Shown: positions 44,386 through 56,500 of the stretch, piece by piece
Layout of the letters: every line of letters begins with the position of its first letter
How positions within the stretch are numbered: position 1 is the first letter of the stretch
Assembly (NCBI GenBank): GCA_038030265.1
Contig: CM075941.1
Location: forward strand, 59,435,952-59,499,951
Length of the DNA stretch: 64,000 nt
Direction: 5' to 3'
DNA from: Corythucha ciliata
Lineage: Eukaryota > Arthropoda > Insecta > Hemiptera > Tingidae
Translations under genes and position numbers: made by a program
The notes under the pieces: model-generated
Told to the model about the DNA's origin: nothing
Seen by the model: only the letters and a program-made list of their open reading frames with translations
Database searches by the model: none

Positions 44386-45055
44386 CATGACATTCATCAC
44401 TTTTCTTCTATCCAATAAATTGAAATTCGTTCTCCCCTTTCACGGCCAAATTTCATTCCTTCAATTGGTGACCCCCGACTAGAAAACGCACAAAATTCTG
44501 AATTCAAGCTTTCTCTCTGCACCCCCGCTCATTCTCCGACATTCTCTCGACTCTGATTTTGAACTGATTCTGATTCTGAATTTCAACCGCGGCTAACACC
44601 ACAACTCCAACCGCAGGTCTCGCCGAACTCACCCGGCACGAGGCCTTGCGGCTTCAGCTCCACGTCATTCAGAACTTGTTCTGCCCGTTACACCCGGCAC
44701 AAGTTCTTGGCCCTGTTGCATGCACGCTGAGCCAACCACTGAATTCAATATTTCAACTCGCTGCGCACAACCAACCTCTTCCGTTTCAGTTTCAACTCAA
44801 CACTCCGGCTACATCTCAACACAGGCTCCCATCGTCACTATGCTTCAACTATCTCGACATTTTCTTCTTCGTCGTTTGACAATCACGTCTCTTCACTTCA
44901 CCTCGCTTTGAAGGTGAAGCGCGCCTTCGTTTTGAGTCAACCGGACTTCCAGTCTTCGCAGGGGGCTGATGTGGCGAATCCACAATAATATGTAATTTGC
45001 CACACATGACATTCATCACTTTTCATCTTTCCAATAAAGTGAAATTCGTTCTTCT

Positions 45056-45170
45056 GACTAAGAAAATCGAGGAAAAATCTTGGAAGGAAAAACGTTCATT
45101 ATAAAAGGAGAAAAACAACAAACTTGAAAAAGGTTTTTAGGACTTGGGGGAGGTTTCAAGGGTGGTTACA
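45056..45170 (-). repeat. copia 3' LTR, truncated
   Basis: Shares about 115 bp with the 52314-52467 LTR (GGTTTTTAGGACT, GGAGGTTTCAAGGGTGGTTA). About 35 bp of the outer end are missing at the junction with the TRIM LTR. Confidence 0.75.
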
Positions 45171-45290
45171 ACTTGACGAATGTTTTGAAAAGCTACAATT
45201 CAACACTCCCACTCTTTTCATAATGCATCAAAGCAAAACGAAATTTAAAAATTTAAACAATTCAAAAACGAAAAAGGAATGTAATATTAT

Positions 45291-46270
45291 TCAATATGAC
45301 AATTTTTTATTTTTTTCGGAGAAGATGGTCACTGGTAGAGGCTTCGTCAGGAAATCTACCAGTTGACTTCTTGACGGTACGTATTTCAGTTCGACAAGCC
45401 CATCCTCGACCATTTTTCGGACGAAATGGTACTTGAAATCTATGTGCTTGGTCCTCGCATGATGCTCTTGATTGTTTGCAAGCTTCATAGCACTTTGGTT
45501 GTCGACGAACATGCAGGTAGGGGCTTTCTGCTCCACGTTGAGCTCTTTAGTAGTGTACAAGGTCACGCTGCTTCCTGCGAGGCTTCCGACGCCGCAACAT
45601 ACTCTGCTTCTGTTAGTGGATATTGAGACGCATTTTTGGCGACGTGAACACCACGTTACTGGTGCACCCGCAAGCAGTGACGCATAGCTCGGTGTCGAAC
45701 GACGGGTGTCGATGTCACCAGCGAAATCCGAATCCGAGTAAATAGTTAGGTCAAGATCTGAAGAGTAGGCGATTCCGAAGTCCAACGTCCCTCTTAAGTA
45801 TTTAAAGATCCTCTTCACCGCGAGCCAGTGATCTCTCGACGGGTCTTCCAAAATAGCGGCTGACCTCACTGACTGTATACATTATATCGGGCCGAGAAAC
45901 GATCGCTGCGAACATGAGCGAGCCGACTGCTTCGCGATAGGGGACGTTAATCATGTTGGTGTCATGCGATGCACTCCTCGCCAGGACGACATTAGCGTCT
46001 GCTGGAACTTTGTTCGGCTTACAATGGAATTTTTCCAAGATGCGGCGCAAATAACCTCTTTGAGTTATTTTAAGTGTTCAGATGGATTTCCATACCAACG
46101 AAGTGCTGGCCGTCTCCTCTCGTGATTGAAAAATGATCGGATAGATGGCCCACGATGCTGTCGATTAAATGGTCATCTTTGCTCAAAATGAGCCCATCAT
46201 CTACGTAGAGCGCGACATGGACGTCATGCCCCTCGAAACAAGAGTGATAAAGACATCTGTCTGCGTTCAG
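45291..46270 (-). pseudogene. copia RT C-terminus and RNase H
   Basis: RT palm sequence with YVDDGL (minus strand at about 46185-46210) precedes frames with VPYREAVGSLMFAAIVSRPD (46050-45802) and then RNase H (45869-45291). The RNase H part includes KRIFKYLRGTLDFGIAYSSD, DSDFAGDIDTRRST, FVDNQSAMKLANN and HARTKHIDFKYHFVR, and ends VDFLTKPLP. These are the standard copia Pol C-terminal blocks. Overlapping frames show a frameshift at about 45850, where a VSRYFGRP-like segment slips. Confidence 0.85.
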
Positions 46271-46342
46271 TTGCTTGAGACCAAACTTTTTGAGAACATC
46301 ACTGAATGCCTGGTTCCACAGAATGATGATTGTTTCAGGCCA

Positions 46343-47356
46343 TTAATGGCCTTGTGTAGCTTGCAGACCATGTTTGAGGTTTCTTTCACGTAACCCATTG
46401 AATTGGCCATGAAAATGTCTTCTCGGCGACGGCGAACAAGTTTCGGAGTAGTCGAGTCCCTCCTTCTGAGAGAATCCTTTTGCACACAGCCGTGCTTTAA
46501 AACGATCGACAGAACCATCCGGCTTGTATTTTACTTTAAACACCCATTTGCAGCCAACAGCATGTCTGTCCGGTGGAAGTTTAGCCAAAGACAAGGTTTT
46601 GTTTTCTTCCAAGGAGTGCATGTGTATCTCCTCATCCATGGCTCTCCTCCATTCTGAAGCTTCTTTTGACGATAAGGCTTCCTCAAAAGTCAGTGGCTCG
46701 TCTATAGTGGCGGTGGATGCCACGAAGTGTTCATCGAGAAAACCAGGGCGTTTAATTAACGAACGGTCACGAAGAGCTCTAACTCCCACTGGAGCACTGG
46801 GCGCGCTTTTCTTCGCTGACGTTGTTGGCGTCGGTATGTGATAGCTCGATTTGAATTTGATTTCCGACATCAGACTGCTGTTCTTCGCCAAAGAGAAAAA
46901 ACTGTGTTTCGTCGGTAGCGGTGGGTGATTCCGAAACACATGATTGGTCGTCGAAAGTGACGTGTCGGTAAACCAACACTCTCTTCGTTTTAGAGTCATA
47001 CAACCGATAATTGGGACTCTCGCCCTCGTAGCCCACCAAGAGCAACCGTTTGGTTTTTTTTTGTCGAATTTTTGACGAAACTTGTCGCGCACATGGGCAA
47101 ATGCCACGGAACCAAATTTTCGTAAGTGCTCAAGAGATTGCTCTTTTCCGAGCCATTGTTCATACGGTGTTTTGTCAGATCCGGCTCTGGGCAGGCGATT
47201 GTTTACATAAACCGCGGCGTTGACGGCTTCTGCCCATAATTTTTCCTGAAGACCGGCGGCGTGTAGCATTGAGCGTGCTTTTTCGACTATAGTACGTGGC
47301 TCTCGCTCCGCGCGACCATTTTGCTGGGTCACGTACGTCGCACTGGTCTCATACAC
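46343..47356 (-). pseudogene. copia integrase C-terminal region and RT N-terminus
   Basis: The 337-codon frame starts in the integrase core (YVTQQNGRAEREPRTIVEKA, containing the catalytic glutamate region; the usual NGxxER is intact), then NNRLPRAGSDKTPYEQWLG and FGSVAFAHVR. It slips after the KKP region around 47050, where the correct frame (LLVGYEGESPNYRLYDSKTK) is an overlapping one. RT follows: EWRRAMDEEIHMHSLEENKT, HAVGCKWVFKVKYKPDGSVD and FKARLCAKGFSQKEGLDY. It ends frameshifted near 46450. Confidence 0.85.
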
Positions 47357-47793
47357 AATCCCTTATTTTTTGAAATGTTCTTTGAATTGTCCGTTTACAA
47401 ATTCGGTGTCATTGTCACTACGAAAAATCTTAATCTTTCTGCCGGTTTGCCGCTCAACAAGCGTTTCAAACTCCAAAAACCTCGAGAAAACATCGCTCTT
47501 GTTGCGAATGAAGTACGCAGACGTGAAACTGGTACAATCGTCCTTGAAAATGACGAAGTAGTTCGCTCCTCCGAGAGACGTGACAGGCATTTTGCCACAG
47601 ACATCGGAGTGTATGATTTCTCCAGGTAAGGAGGCCCTCTGTTAATTTCGGGAAAAAGTGGTTTTCGACTGTTTCCCATACTCACAGAATTCACAAGATA
47701 TTTTGTCCGGTCCGGTTAAATTAGTGATTTTTCGAACGACGTCAACACTAGCATGTCCGAGCCTCTCATGCCACAAACGGAAGTCACTTTCCC
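47357..47793 (-). pseudogene. copia gag-pre-integrase and integrase core
   Basis: SDFRLWHERLGHASVDVVRK and CEFCEYGKQSKTTF form the gag-pre-integrase/HHCC zinc module. The core follows (ANYFVIFKDDCTSFTSAYFI; FRSDNDTEFVNGQFKEHF), giving the first two catalytic aspartates. A shift of frame lies between the two near 47600, and a stop after FKK (47363) separates this from the next frame. The left neighbour on the minus strand is the TIR element that interrupts the gene. Confidence 0.82.
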
Positions 47794-49676
47794 CGATGAG
47801 AACACTTCCATCGATTCGATGTCGAATCGACGTCATTTACGGCGGTTTTCGGAGATGAGTCCTTATCGACGTCGTATCGATGTCATTTAATCGTCGATGT
47901 AATAAGGTTATTATTTCACCCTAGATGCAACTTCGAAAAGACGTAGTTGTAATAACGTTTATCGGTCGATATAGAATCTATATCGATGAAATCTCAATGC
48001 AAATAGGTTTTCATATCGACAATAATATGACATCGATTTGACGAAGTAGCATTAACTAGTTGCATCGTATATCGAAACGACGTTGAAGCAACCTCGATGT
48101 TTTTTTTAACATTTCTCACCAGTGCAACTGCGAGAGGTTGAAGTATAGTAGCGTTTTTTTTAGTATAGTATAGTAGCGTTGATAATGTTCGAAACATTGA
48201 GGTTGGTTCAACGTCGTTTCGATATTCGATACAACTCGTTTATAGTGCAACTTTCGTCATCTCGATGTTGTATTATTGTCGACATGAAAACCTATATCAA
48301 CGCACATGTGATATCGATGTGTCCTCGTGAATAAACTTAATATCATCTTATATTTATACATATATTATAGTTCAGAAAAAAAACGCTGCGAATTATCGAA
48401 CAATTCCTTATTATTTCGACTGTTTATGGGTTTATTATTCATGTATGTAGTCAAATCGGGCTTGAAATTACATGAAAATCGACACCCCACACCCCTATGA
48501 TCCCAAATCCTTTGAAAATCCCCATTTTGGACCCGCTTTTGACCCATAAAACCCCAGGGAGTTATTTGATCAAATGGACCCCAAATGGAGTCTATGTGCG
48601 AAAGAACGAGTTTTTTCGAGCAATCCTAGGGCAAGATATGGCCCGGACGGCGGACGGACATTTTTTTTTTTATTGCAGATTTGGATTCTACGCACTTTGA
48701 AACGTAAAACTACAAATTTTGAGGGGGGGGGTCAAAAAAAATTTTTTGCGATACGATTACAAAGACTTATTATTGAGAAATAATAAGTCAAAAAATAGCA
48801 CTAAATAAAAAATACTCATCAAAATACAAAAAATACTGCAATACAAAAACACTACTGACTCTACCACGAGAATTTTGAACTACCCACGTTTCGCACGTGG
48901 CGTTATCATCCTTATCTAATAATCAAACGGTCTTTCTCTTTTCCTTTATGTTCGTGTCAATTCATGTTGTGAAGTGTGACTGTGAACTTTAAAGATTTGA
49001 GTGACGGTTTGGAGTGTGTCGTACTTAATTATGTCGACGCAGCAAGCCTCAGTGTTAGTTCTCAGGCATCAGTACCAGTCACAGACGTTTGAATTACTTT
49101 GTTTCAACTGTTGGGCAGAGGAAAATATGCTCCGGATCTTAGGTAAGTACAGGGCAACAAATCTTGTAGAGCGTTATAATTTGGGGACAGGCTACCGATA
49201 TTGTAATTTATAAAGTGACCCATTTTGCCTTGGTTGTGAGTCGCATGAACGTGAAAGTGAGTGCGAGGACGGCTTTTTAACGTTAGCACTTATAATCTTA
49301 ATGTCAAGTCAACTAATTGCTGCGCATAGAAGAAAAAGCAAAGGAACTTGATACATTAATATTTTTAGTTCGTTGTATTCGAGTTTCTCTCGTGCACTAA
49401 TCCGTTCGTGGTGGCTGTGCCCGCAGTCTCGGTGTTCGACATAGAGGCACAGGAGTTCACCAGAGAAGAAGGAGTTTTGAAGGCGCCACACATTGCTTAC
49501 AAGGCTGCTCCTCGTCCTTCTGGGCTGGGGGAAATTTACTCTTCTTCTTTTCGATTACGAAAAGAACTTACGATTCTTCGGCAGACGAAACTTCTAAAGA
49601 GTCGCAATTGAAAAAGTTGAGAATATAAGGTATATAGGCTATTTTTTCTGTCAGTGTGTGTAAACATAATGACTTA

Positions 49677-49818
49677 TAACGTTTCTCATTTGCACAAAAT
49701 TCTGCAACGCGGCAATTCATTTCCAACCGTTTTCTCCAGTAACATATGATTTAATTAAGAGTAGGCGGGTGGAAATGAACTGCCCAAATGCAGAATTTTG
49801 TGCAAATGGGAAACGATA
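49677..49818. mobile_element. 142-bp Harbinger-like MITE (copy 2)
   Basis: Same hairpin family and same length as 7248-7389, TTA on both sides (49674-49676 and 49819-49821). Ends TAACGTTTCTCATTTGCAC and inverse. Confidence 0.85.
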
Positions 49819-49987
49819 TTACACTTTTGGCCAGCCATAATTAAAATTACAATTGACTTGAATTTATTCCAGCGGCACTCAAAAAGCATCGGAAGAACCA
49901 TGGAAATACCCCCGCCTTCAGTAGCGAAGAAGTGAAAAACACAGTTGCCAGGTGGCTTGAAGACATCCAAGGCCGCCTGAACATTAA

Positions 49988-50101
49988 GGCCAATTTCACC
50001 AACAAAATTGATCTTGTTTGAAGTTGATCGTGATTAGTAGCCAATAACGACCCGAGTGTTTACATTGTAATCGTGGTTTAAGAAGTTGGTGAAATCGGGC
50101 C
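49988..50101. mobile_element. 114-bp Harbinger-like MITE
   Basis: Ends GGCCAATTTCACCAAC and inverse GTTGGTGAAATCGGGCC. TAA flanks both sides (49985-49987 and 50102-50104). Related to 1033-1159. Confidence 0.75.
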
Positions 50102-50766
50102 TAAAAAAGGAAGGAGAAAATTCGGCAGTTGACTGAACGTGATTCTCTATCAGACTAAGGTATACTCTATTGGTACCGTATTGTGTAGCTTTATAATTAT
50201 GATAACTTTTTACTAACTTAGTTATTTTGGCGTTTCGCAAACGTTAGGTTCCGTAGGAAGTACGAGGAGGATCCACCTTGATTTTTAAAAGTAGTTTTCT
50301 GTCATTTTTTTTTTTTTTTTTTCAACTAATTTTCACTTTAAGCTTTAGTTATTGTATGAAGTGTCCTATAAAATACAGTTCGTATTTTGTTTAAAGTATG
50401 TATTATAATTTACAGGTCACACTCAGTACCTTTAAGGCCGATCCACACATTCGAATGGTCCTATGAAGCGTGCCTTTGAATGCGGCTGTTCACAATACCC
50501 CATGCATCCAACACCAACGCGACTCCCACCATGCTCGTTCTATCGGGACGTTCCATTTCTAAAGTAAGACTGGTGTAGGTTCAGAAGTATGCATATAGGT
50601 GCGGACCGCATGGCCTAGGTCCATGCTGTTCATCGGTCCCCATACAAAAAAAGTGACGGTATCGGTGATTATTTAGGCCCATTGAATCATTGATGTGATA
50701 TCGACGAAGTGATTATATGGTTTACAAAACTATATAAATCCAAACGTGATATTTCATTTTTGTGAC

Positions 50767-50873
50767 CAGCTGAGGAGCATACTTTCAAAAAGGCATATAT
50801 CCATTTTTTCAAGGTAAAAACCAGTTTTGGGGAAAATGGATATGTGCCTTTTAGAAAGTATGCTCATCAGCTG
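50767..50873. repeat. imperfect hairpin repeat
   Basis: CAGCTGAGGAGCATACTTTC at the left and the inverse, ending CATCAGCTG, at the right. Arms of about 40 bp, no TSD determined. Confidence 0.7.
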
Positions 50874-51145
50874 CCGGTACAAATTTGCCATCGATGACAA
50901 CGCATCCGTGCGACGTACAATCGATGAGATGGTGCGACGTAATATCGACGAAATTGTGCGACGTACTATCGACGAAGTGGTGTCGACGTCTATTATACGT
51001 CGATTTTTCATCGATGAGTTGACGTAATCCCATCGACGTTGATTCGCGGGACATTTTTGACTCGATCGCGGCTCGATTTTTAGTCGTTTGTTGACTCGAT
51101 GATCGACGTTGATTCGATGTTGATTCGATGGGAGTGTTCTCATCG

Positions 51146-52207
51146 GGTCGGCGCTGTTAGCTTGACCAACGGGTTTGACTTTGAACGTCATTTTGTAGCG
51201 CTGGTTGGTTGCTTTAATACCTTCGACGGATGTGCCTTGCTTCGAAACGATGATATCCTTGTCGTTGAAGGTGACCTTGAAGCCTTTAGACGTCACAGCA
51301 TCTATTGAAAATAGGTTCTTTTTGATCTTCAACAAATACAGAACGTCCTTGAGGGTGCGAGGCTCCCACTGCCCGTTGACTCGGGCAAGATTGTCAATTT
51401 AGCCGATTCCCTCACACTCGATCAGAGAGTTGTCCCCTATTTGAACGTTGAGCGGATGATCGATAGGAATTAGGCAAGAAAACCACTCACGTTTGTGCGT
51501 CATGTGTTTGGACGCGGCGCTGTCGGCCAGCCAATCTCTTCTTCGCACTCAGCTTCCCAGTTTTTAAACTCTGCGCTCAATGCTTGTTGGGTAGAGCTGG
51601 TTTCACGGCGTTTCTTGAACTTATTATAATATTGACTTTTTACGTGACCAGACTTATGACAGTAAAAACATTTGACATCGCGCTTTTTAGTTATTGACGA
51701 AGAGGTGTTAGACGGCTCACCTTGACCTCTATGAAGCTTGACCGCTGCCAATGCCGTAGCGAGTTCCTCAGACTGATTCAAACGAAGCTCTTCTTTCAGA
51801 AGCCTGGATGTGAGGTGGTCGAATGTTTGCTTTGCTTCGTCGCAAGAATCCCATGCCGTACCAAATGGGCCGAATTTGGCAGGCAAACTGCCGAGTGTTT
51901 TGGCGATTTTGTCCAGCTCGGATACTGGCTCCTCAACATTCGCCAACGCTTGGGCCAACGAGTCGCGATTTTACGGATATGTTGGGCGGCAGAGTCCGTA
52001 TCGGACATGCGGTAATTGAAGAAGTCTTGCTTTAGGACAATTTTATTCGCCGCTGACCTCTGCTCATGGATGAGCTTGAGCCTCGCCCACATCTCCGCAC
52101 TGGAGCCACAGGACATGACCGTCGGCCTCAAAAAGAATTTCCATCTGATACTTCCATAACGCGAAATTCTCCCCGTCGAACTTTTTAACTTGGACCAGGC
52201 GATCCAT
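51146..52207 (-). pseudogene. copia gag and protease region, frameshifted
   Basis: The minus-strand start at 52207 gives MDRLVQVKKFDGENFALWKY, the typical copia Gag N-terminus. An overlapping frame (52131-51796) holds CGSSAEMWARLKLIHEQRSA and FFNYRMSDTDSAAQHIRKIA. The next frame (51958-51500) holds a zinc knuckle CFYCHKSGHVKSQY in which the last cysteine is tyrosine. The protease-side segment at 51335-51149 (LFSIDAVTSKGFKVTFNDKD) ends at the TIR insertion. At least two frameshifts are present. Confidence 0.8.
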
Positions 52208-52313
52208 ACCGACGGATTATTGAAAAAAAAGGTCCGAGAACAGAAAAACGAAAAAAAAAAAAAAAAAAAAAAACACGATTCAACACAGAGCTAGTAGGGC
52301 TGGGCCCATAACC

Positions 52314-52467
52314 TGATGAAAAACGAGGCGTAACTCACGACCGAAAAGTGGAAAAACTAAGAAAAACGAGGAAAACTCTTGGTGCAAAAACGTGTATTAT
52401 AAAAGGAGAAAAACAACAAACTTGAAAAAGGTTTTTAGGACTGGGGGAGGTTTCAAGGGTGGTTACA
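52314..52467 (-). repeat. copia 5' LTR (154 bp)
   Basis: On the minus strand it begins TGTAACCACCC and ends TCATCA, followed directly by the GGTTATGGGCCCAG primer site. Confidence 0.8.
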
Positions 52468-52689
52468 ACCGAGTCAAGCGACAGCCTGCTACTGTTCTTC
52501 TTGAGGATTCCCGCTGTCATGATGAAAGGATTCCGGAGTGTCATAAGTGGGGTGATAAAAAGTGATACGGATCTTTTTTCATTTTGTAGATTGAGTTGGT
52601 CTCCTGGAGATGGGTGGGACGATATCGATTTCACTTGCCGATTTCGGAACGCCAGATGACCGGAGTTGATCTATATGCCTTTTGACGAC

Positions 52690-53540
52690 GCACCCATTTA
52701 GGAAAAAACGCCAATTCGTGGTTTCTTGAGGCAACTACGTCACTAAAATTTTACTACTTACGGCTAAAATTGAGAATAAGGGCTCATTTGCCTCCAAAAT
52801 TAGGAAAAATACAAAAAATTCTCAAGGCAACCAGTTCGGCAACTTCGCTGCTCAAATAGAGAAAATAGGAGACTGAAATTGAGTAGCTGCGCAAATGTGC
52901 TAGTTTTGGGGGTAAGTACGTGGCCAAAAGTTTGAAAAAAGCGCTAACATTGATGGCTGAAATAGTGGAAAATCGCCAATTCGCGGCTATAATTGGGAAA
53001 AAACATTAAATAACGGATCTATTTGGGAAAACCTACCGATATAATTATGTAGCTCATGAAACTGAGAAAAACCGCTAATTCCCGGCTAAATTAAGTTAAC
53101 ACTCATTTCTAGCTAAAATAAAAGAAATATAAATAAAAAAATAAAAAAACACTGATTCACGGTTCAAGTAGAGAAAATTCGTGAATTGATCCGCAAAAAT
53201 TGAGATAACCCGCTCATTTGCTGCTACAATAGAGAAAAAGCACAATTCGCGGCCAATAAGTCATTCTGTGCTTAAAATGGTGAAAAACGGTAATTTTCGG
53301 ATCAACATGATGAAATTCGCTAATTCACGGCTAAAATAGAGTAAAAGGTGTAATTCGCGGCTACAATTATAGAAGAGGCTGCCAAAAATTGAGGAAAAAG
53401 GCCTGATTTGCGACAAAAATGGAGAAAAAAACGCCAATTGTACGTGGCTGAAACAGCGATAAACCCGGAGACTATAAAGTTGAGAAAAAGGCCAATTCCC
53501 GGTTCTTACGGTACAGGCGACGTCACTGATTTTACACGAT
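52690..53540 (-). repeat. family-1 degenerate repeats
   Basis: Minus-oriented units (GCTAAAATTGAGAAAA type) immediately left of the left terminus of element C. Confidence 0.75.
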
Positions 53541-53550
53541 AGAAAGTGAG

Positions 53551-56500
53551 CACTGGCGGACCTGCGCCCGTCGTGGCCCGGGGCGGATATCTCCAAGAGG
53601 GAGTTTTCTCCACTTTAGCTGCAATTTATCAATATTTTAGCAGAGAATTAACACTGTTCTCAGTTTGAGCTGAAAATAAGCATTTTTCTTATGAGCCACA
53701 AAATAGCAGGTTTTCCAAATTTTTGCCACAAATCACATTTTTTTGGCTCATCATTCGCTATGAATTGGCGCTTTTTCATTCATTTTTCATTTCCAATTTT
53801 TTATACAAATTGAAAATGTTCACAAAATCACCCGGGAATTAGTAACTTTCCTCAACTTTAACCGCGAATTAGCGCTTATTCTCAATTTTCGCCACGAATT
53901 GACGTTTTCCGAAATTTTAGCTGCAAATTGGCGATTTTTATTTCATTTTGAGCACCGAATTACCTTTTTTCTCAATTTGACTGAAAATTAGCCTTTTTTC
54001 CTCATTTTAGCCAGGCTAAAACTTTATTTTTGCAACATTCGCCGCAAAGCAACATATTTATGTTTACATTTCAGCAGTTTTTAGAAATTTTGATTTACTC
54101 TTAGTTTTAGATAAGCTCTTCTTCTCAGTTCTAGCCGCGAATCAGCGGTGTTTTGAAACATAGCGATGAATTGGCCGTTTTTCTCAATTTTAGCCAGAAG
54201 GTTGCCTTCAGAAGGCGCGAAGGCGAGTATATAAGTGGGAAATTTTGTCCGCGAATTGGTGATTTTCCACAAGTTTAGCCACGAACTAGCGCTTCTTCTT
54301 AATTTTAGCAGCGCAGTTACCGCTTCTAGCCCCTGAATTCGCGAATTTCATCATTTTAGCCACGAACGGGCATTTTCAGAAATGTTAGCCGCAGATTTAG
54401 CCATGTTTTCAATTTTTAGAAGCAAATTAGCACTTCTACTCAATTTGGGCTCAGAATTAAGAGTCTTTCCTAATTTTGACCGCGCTAAAATTAGTGATTT
54501 TTTCAATTTTGGCCTCGTTGTTGTTTATATTTTTGCTTTGCAATAGCAATTTATTTTACTTTCTGCTCTGGGTACCGCTCTTTTCCAGTTTGAGCCTTGA
54601 AGCTTGAAATTCTTTCTACGATTTAGTTATTTTTTCATTTGTATCACATTTTAGCGGTTTTAGGTACTTGCAGCGATTTTTCTTCTTTTAAGTTTTTTTT
54701 TAAAAGGTTTTTGAAGCGATTTTTCTCATTTTTAGCTGTTGAATAGCGTTTTTTCGCTACTTTTGCAGTGAATTAGCGTCTGTTCCCTATTTTATGTGTG
54801 AATTTCTGCGATGGAAGCGAATTTTTATGTGCAATTTCAGTTGTGAATTTTCCATTTTTGCCAAATTTCAACCCTAATTAGCGTTAATTAATAAACGCTG
54901 GGCCCAAAAATAACAGTTTTGCGTTGATTTCTTCATTTTAGCCTTAGAATGGCCTTCCATATACATCATATACATATACATTACCAAGAATCAGCGATTT
55001 TTTCACAATTTTGGTCTGAAAGTTGGATCGCGAGACCACGAATCGGCGCTTTCTCGCAGTTACAGCCACGAATATTAGCGCTTTTCCCCAAGATTTTGCA
55101 GAACTAGCAAGTTCCACATTGACGATCGGCACATTAGTGTGCTTAAGGACCTAAAGAAACAGGGGACGGTGTATTTTCTCCATTTTAGCCGCGAATTTTC
55201 CAAAATTTGAGACACAGATGCGCTATTAGAGGTTCCATCGAATATTCAGCCCACACTCTTTGCTGACATCAACACTTGCAACCAGGGGTGGGCAAGATAC
55301 TTCGATTTACTTTTTCATTTTTCGAAAAAGTGGAGAGGGAAGGCTGGTCACGGTGGGAGGTGGAAGTTCCGAATTCCTTGTTAGCACAATTGCCGCAAAA
55401 ATGATGCTAGCGGATGGAAACTTGGCACAAAAATGGATCATACAGAGCCCTAGCCTACAAGTACACAAAGCTGTACAAGTAAACAAAACTCGTGGCAATT
55501 ATTGCGAAAAACAACGCTAATTAAAGTTTAAACTGGACCAAAATGGAAAATTCACAACTCAAATGGCGAAAAATCGCCTATTAATAAAAAAAAAAGAGAA
55601 TAAATAATGTGCTAATTCGCTGCAGAATTATCAGAAAACGCTATTTCACAGCTGAAATGAAGAAAAATCAATAATTCGTGGCTGAAATTGAGAAAACGAA
55701 AATCTGTATAGCTCCTGAAAGAATCGAGGCTCAAACTGAGAAACAGCGCTAATCCGTGAAAAAAATTGCTCACGCGGGCTAAAACCTAAAAAAACTACGC
55801 GGCTAGAATTGTAAAATATTAATTAGCGGGGCCACTTTAAGAAAAACACTAATTTTCAACTCAAACTGAGAAAAAAGTGCTAATTGGCTGCTAAAAAATT
55901 GCTAAACTGCAGCTGAAAATGAGGAAAACGCCAAATCGTGGTTAAAATGGAGGAAAATCGCCAAACAAACGAAAGAATCCCTACTGCACTGCTAAAATTG
56001 ATTAAATTTGTATACCGAAGAGAGCGCGACCCACAAAGTCACTAATCCTTGAAAAATTGACAAAACGCAAATGCGTAGCTTCTGTTCGAGGCTAAAATTT
56101 AACAATAAACGCTAATCCATAGCAAAAATTTAAGGAAAAATGCCAACGTGGGACTGAAGTGTAAAAAAAAGCAGCTAATATTGAAAAATTCACTATAATT
56201 AGCCTGTCATAAATAAATAAAAACTCTCGTTTTCAGCTCAAATTGGGAAAAAGTGTTATTCCCGGGTAAAATTTGAGGAAATCACGAATTCGTGGCTGAA
56301 AAATTAAGGTAATTCGCAAATTCACAGATTAGAAACGCTTCAAAGCAGCTAAAGTTGAAAAAAACGCGAATTTACGGTTAAAATTGAGGAAAATAATCGC
56401 GGATAAAGTGTGTTGGAATTTCTAATTCCGCCTTCTGACGACAAGTTTGTGGCTAAAATTGAGGTAAACGGCAAATTCATGCGGTTATAAGTAAAAGAAA

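Larger units (their letters stand above)
40809..45055 (+). mobile_element. TRIM-like short LTR element, split by a nested gypsy element
   Basis: The LTR starts TGTGGCGACTCCACAATAAT (40809). After the nested element it resumes at 44391 and ends TTCCTTCA (44463), about 124 bp in all. A primer-site candidate TTGGTGACCCCCG follows. The ~506-bp interior has no pol. A polypurine tract GCAGGGGGCTGA precedes the second LTR at 44970, which is cut at about 45055 by the copia LTR. Short LTRs with a tiny non-coding interior define TRIM-type non-autonomous elements. Confidence 0.7.
47794..51145. mobile_element. 3.35-kb TIR element with CGAC/CGAT-rich foldback ends
   Basis: The ends are CGATGAGAACACTTCCATCG and the inverse, ending GGGAGTGTTCTCATCG. 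Behind both ends lie arrays of TCGATGT/ATCGACG motifs, including tandem GTGCGACGTACTATCGACGA-type units at about 50905-50985. An additional inverted pair of ~130-150 bp arms occurs at about 47985-48115 and 48170-48320. The interior holds MITEs at 49677-49818 and 49988-50101, a hairpin at 50767-50873 and no recognised transposase. No clear TSD is seen; the copia sequence joins in frame across it. The superfamily is unknown. Confidence 0.65.
45056..52467 (-). mobile_element. Ty1/copia element, decayed, with nested TIR element
   Basis: Minus-strand order: 5' LTR (52467-52314), primer site, gag, protease/gag-pre-integrase, integrase, RT, RNase H, 3' LTR (45170 to about 45056, truncated). Integrase upstream of RT is diagnostic of copia. 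After the 5' LTR the minus strand reads GGTTATGGGCCCAG, the classic copia-type primer site. A ~3.35-kb element (47794-51145) interrupts the region between protease and gag-pre-integrase. Multiple frameshifts make it inactive. Confidence 0.88.
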
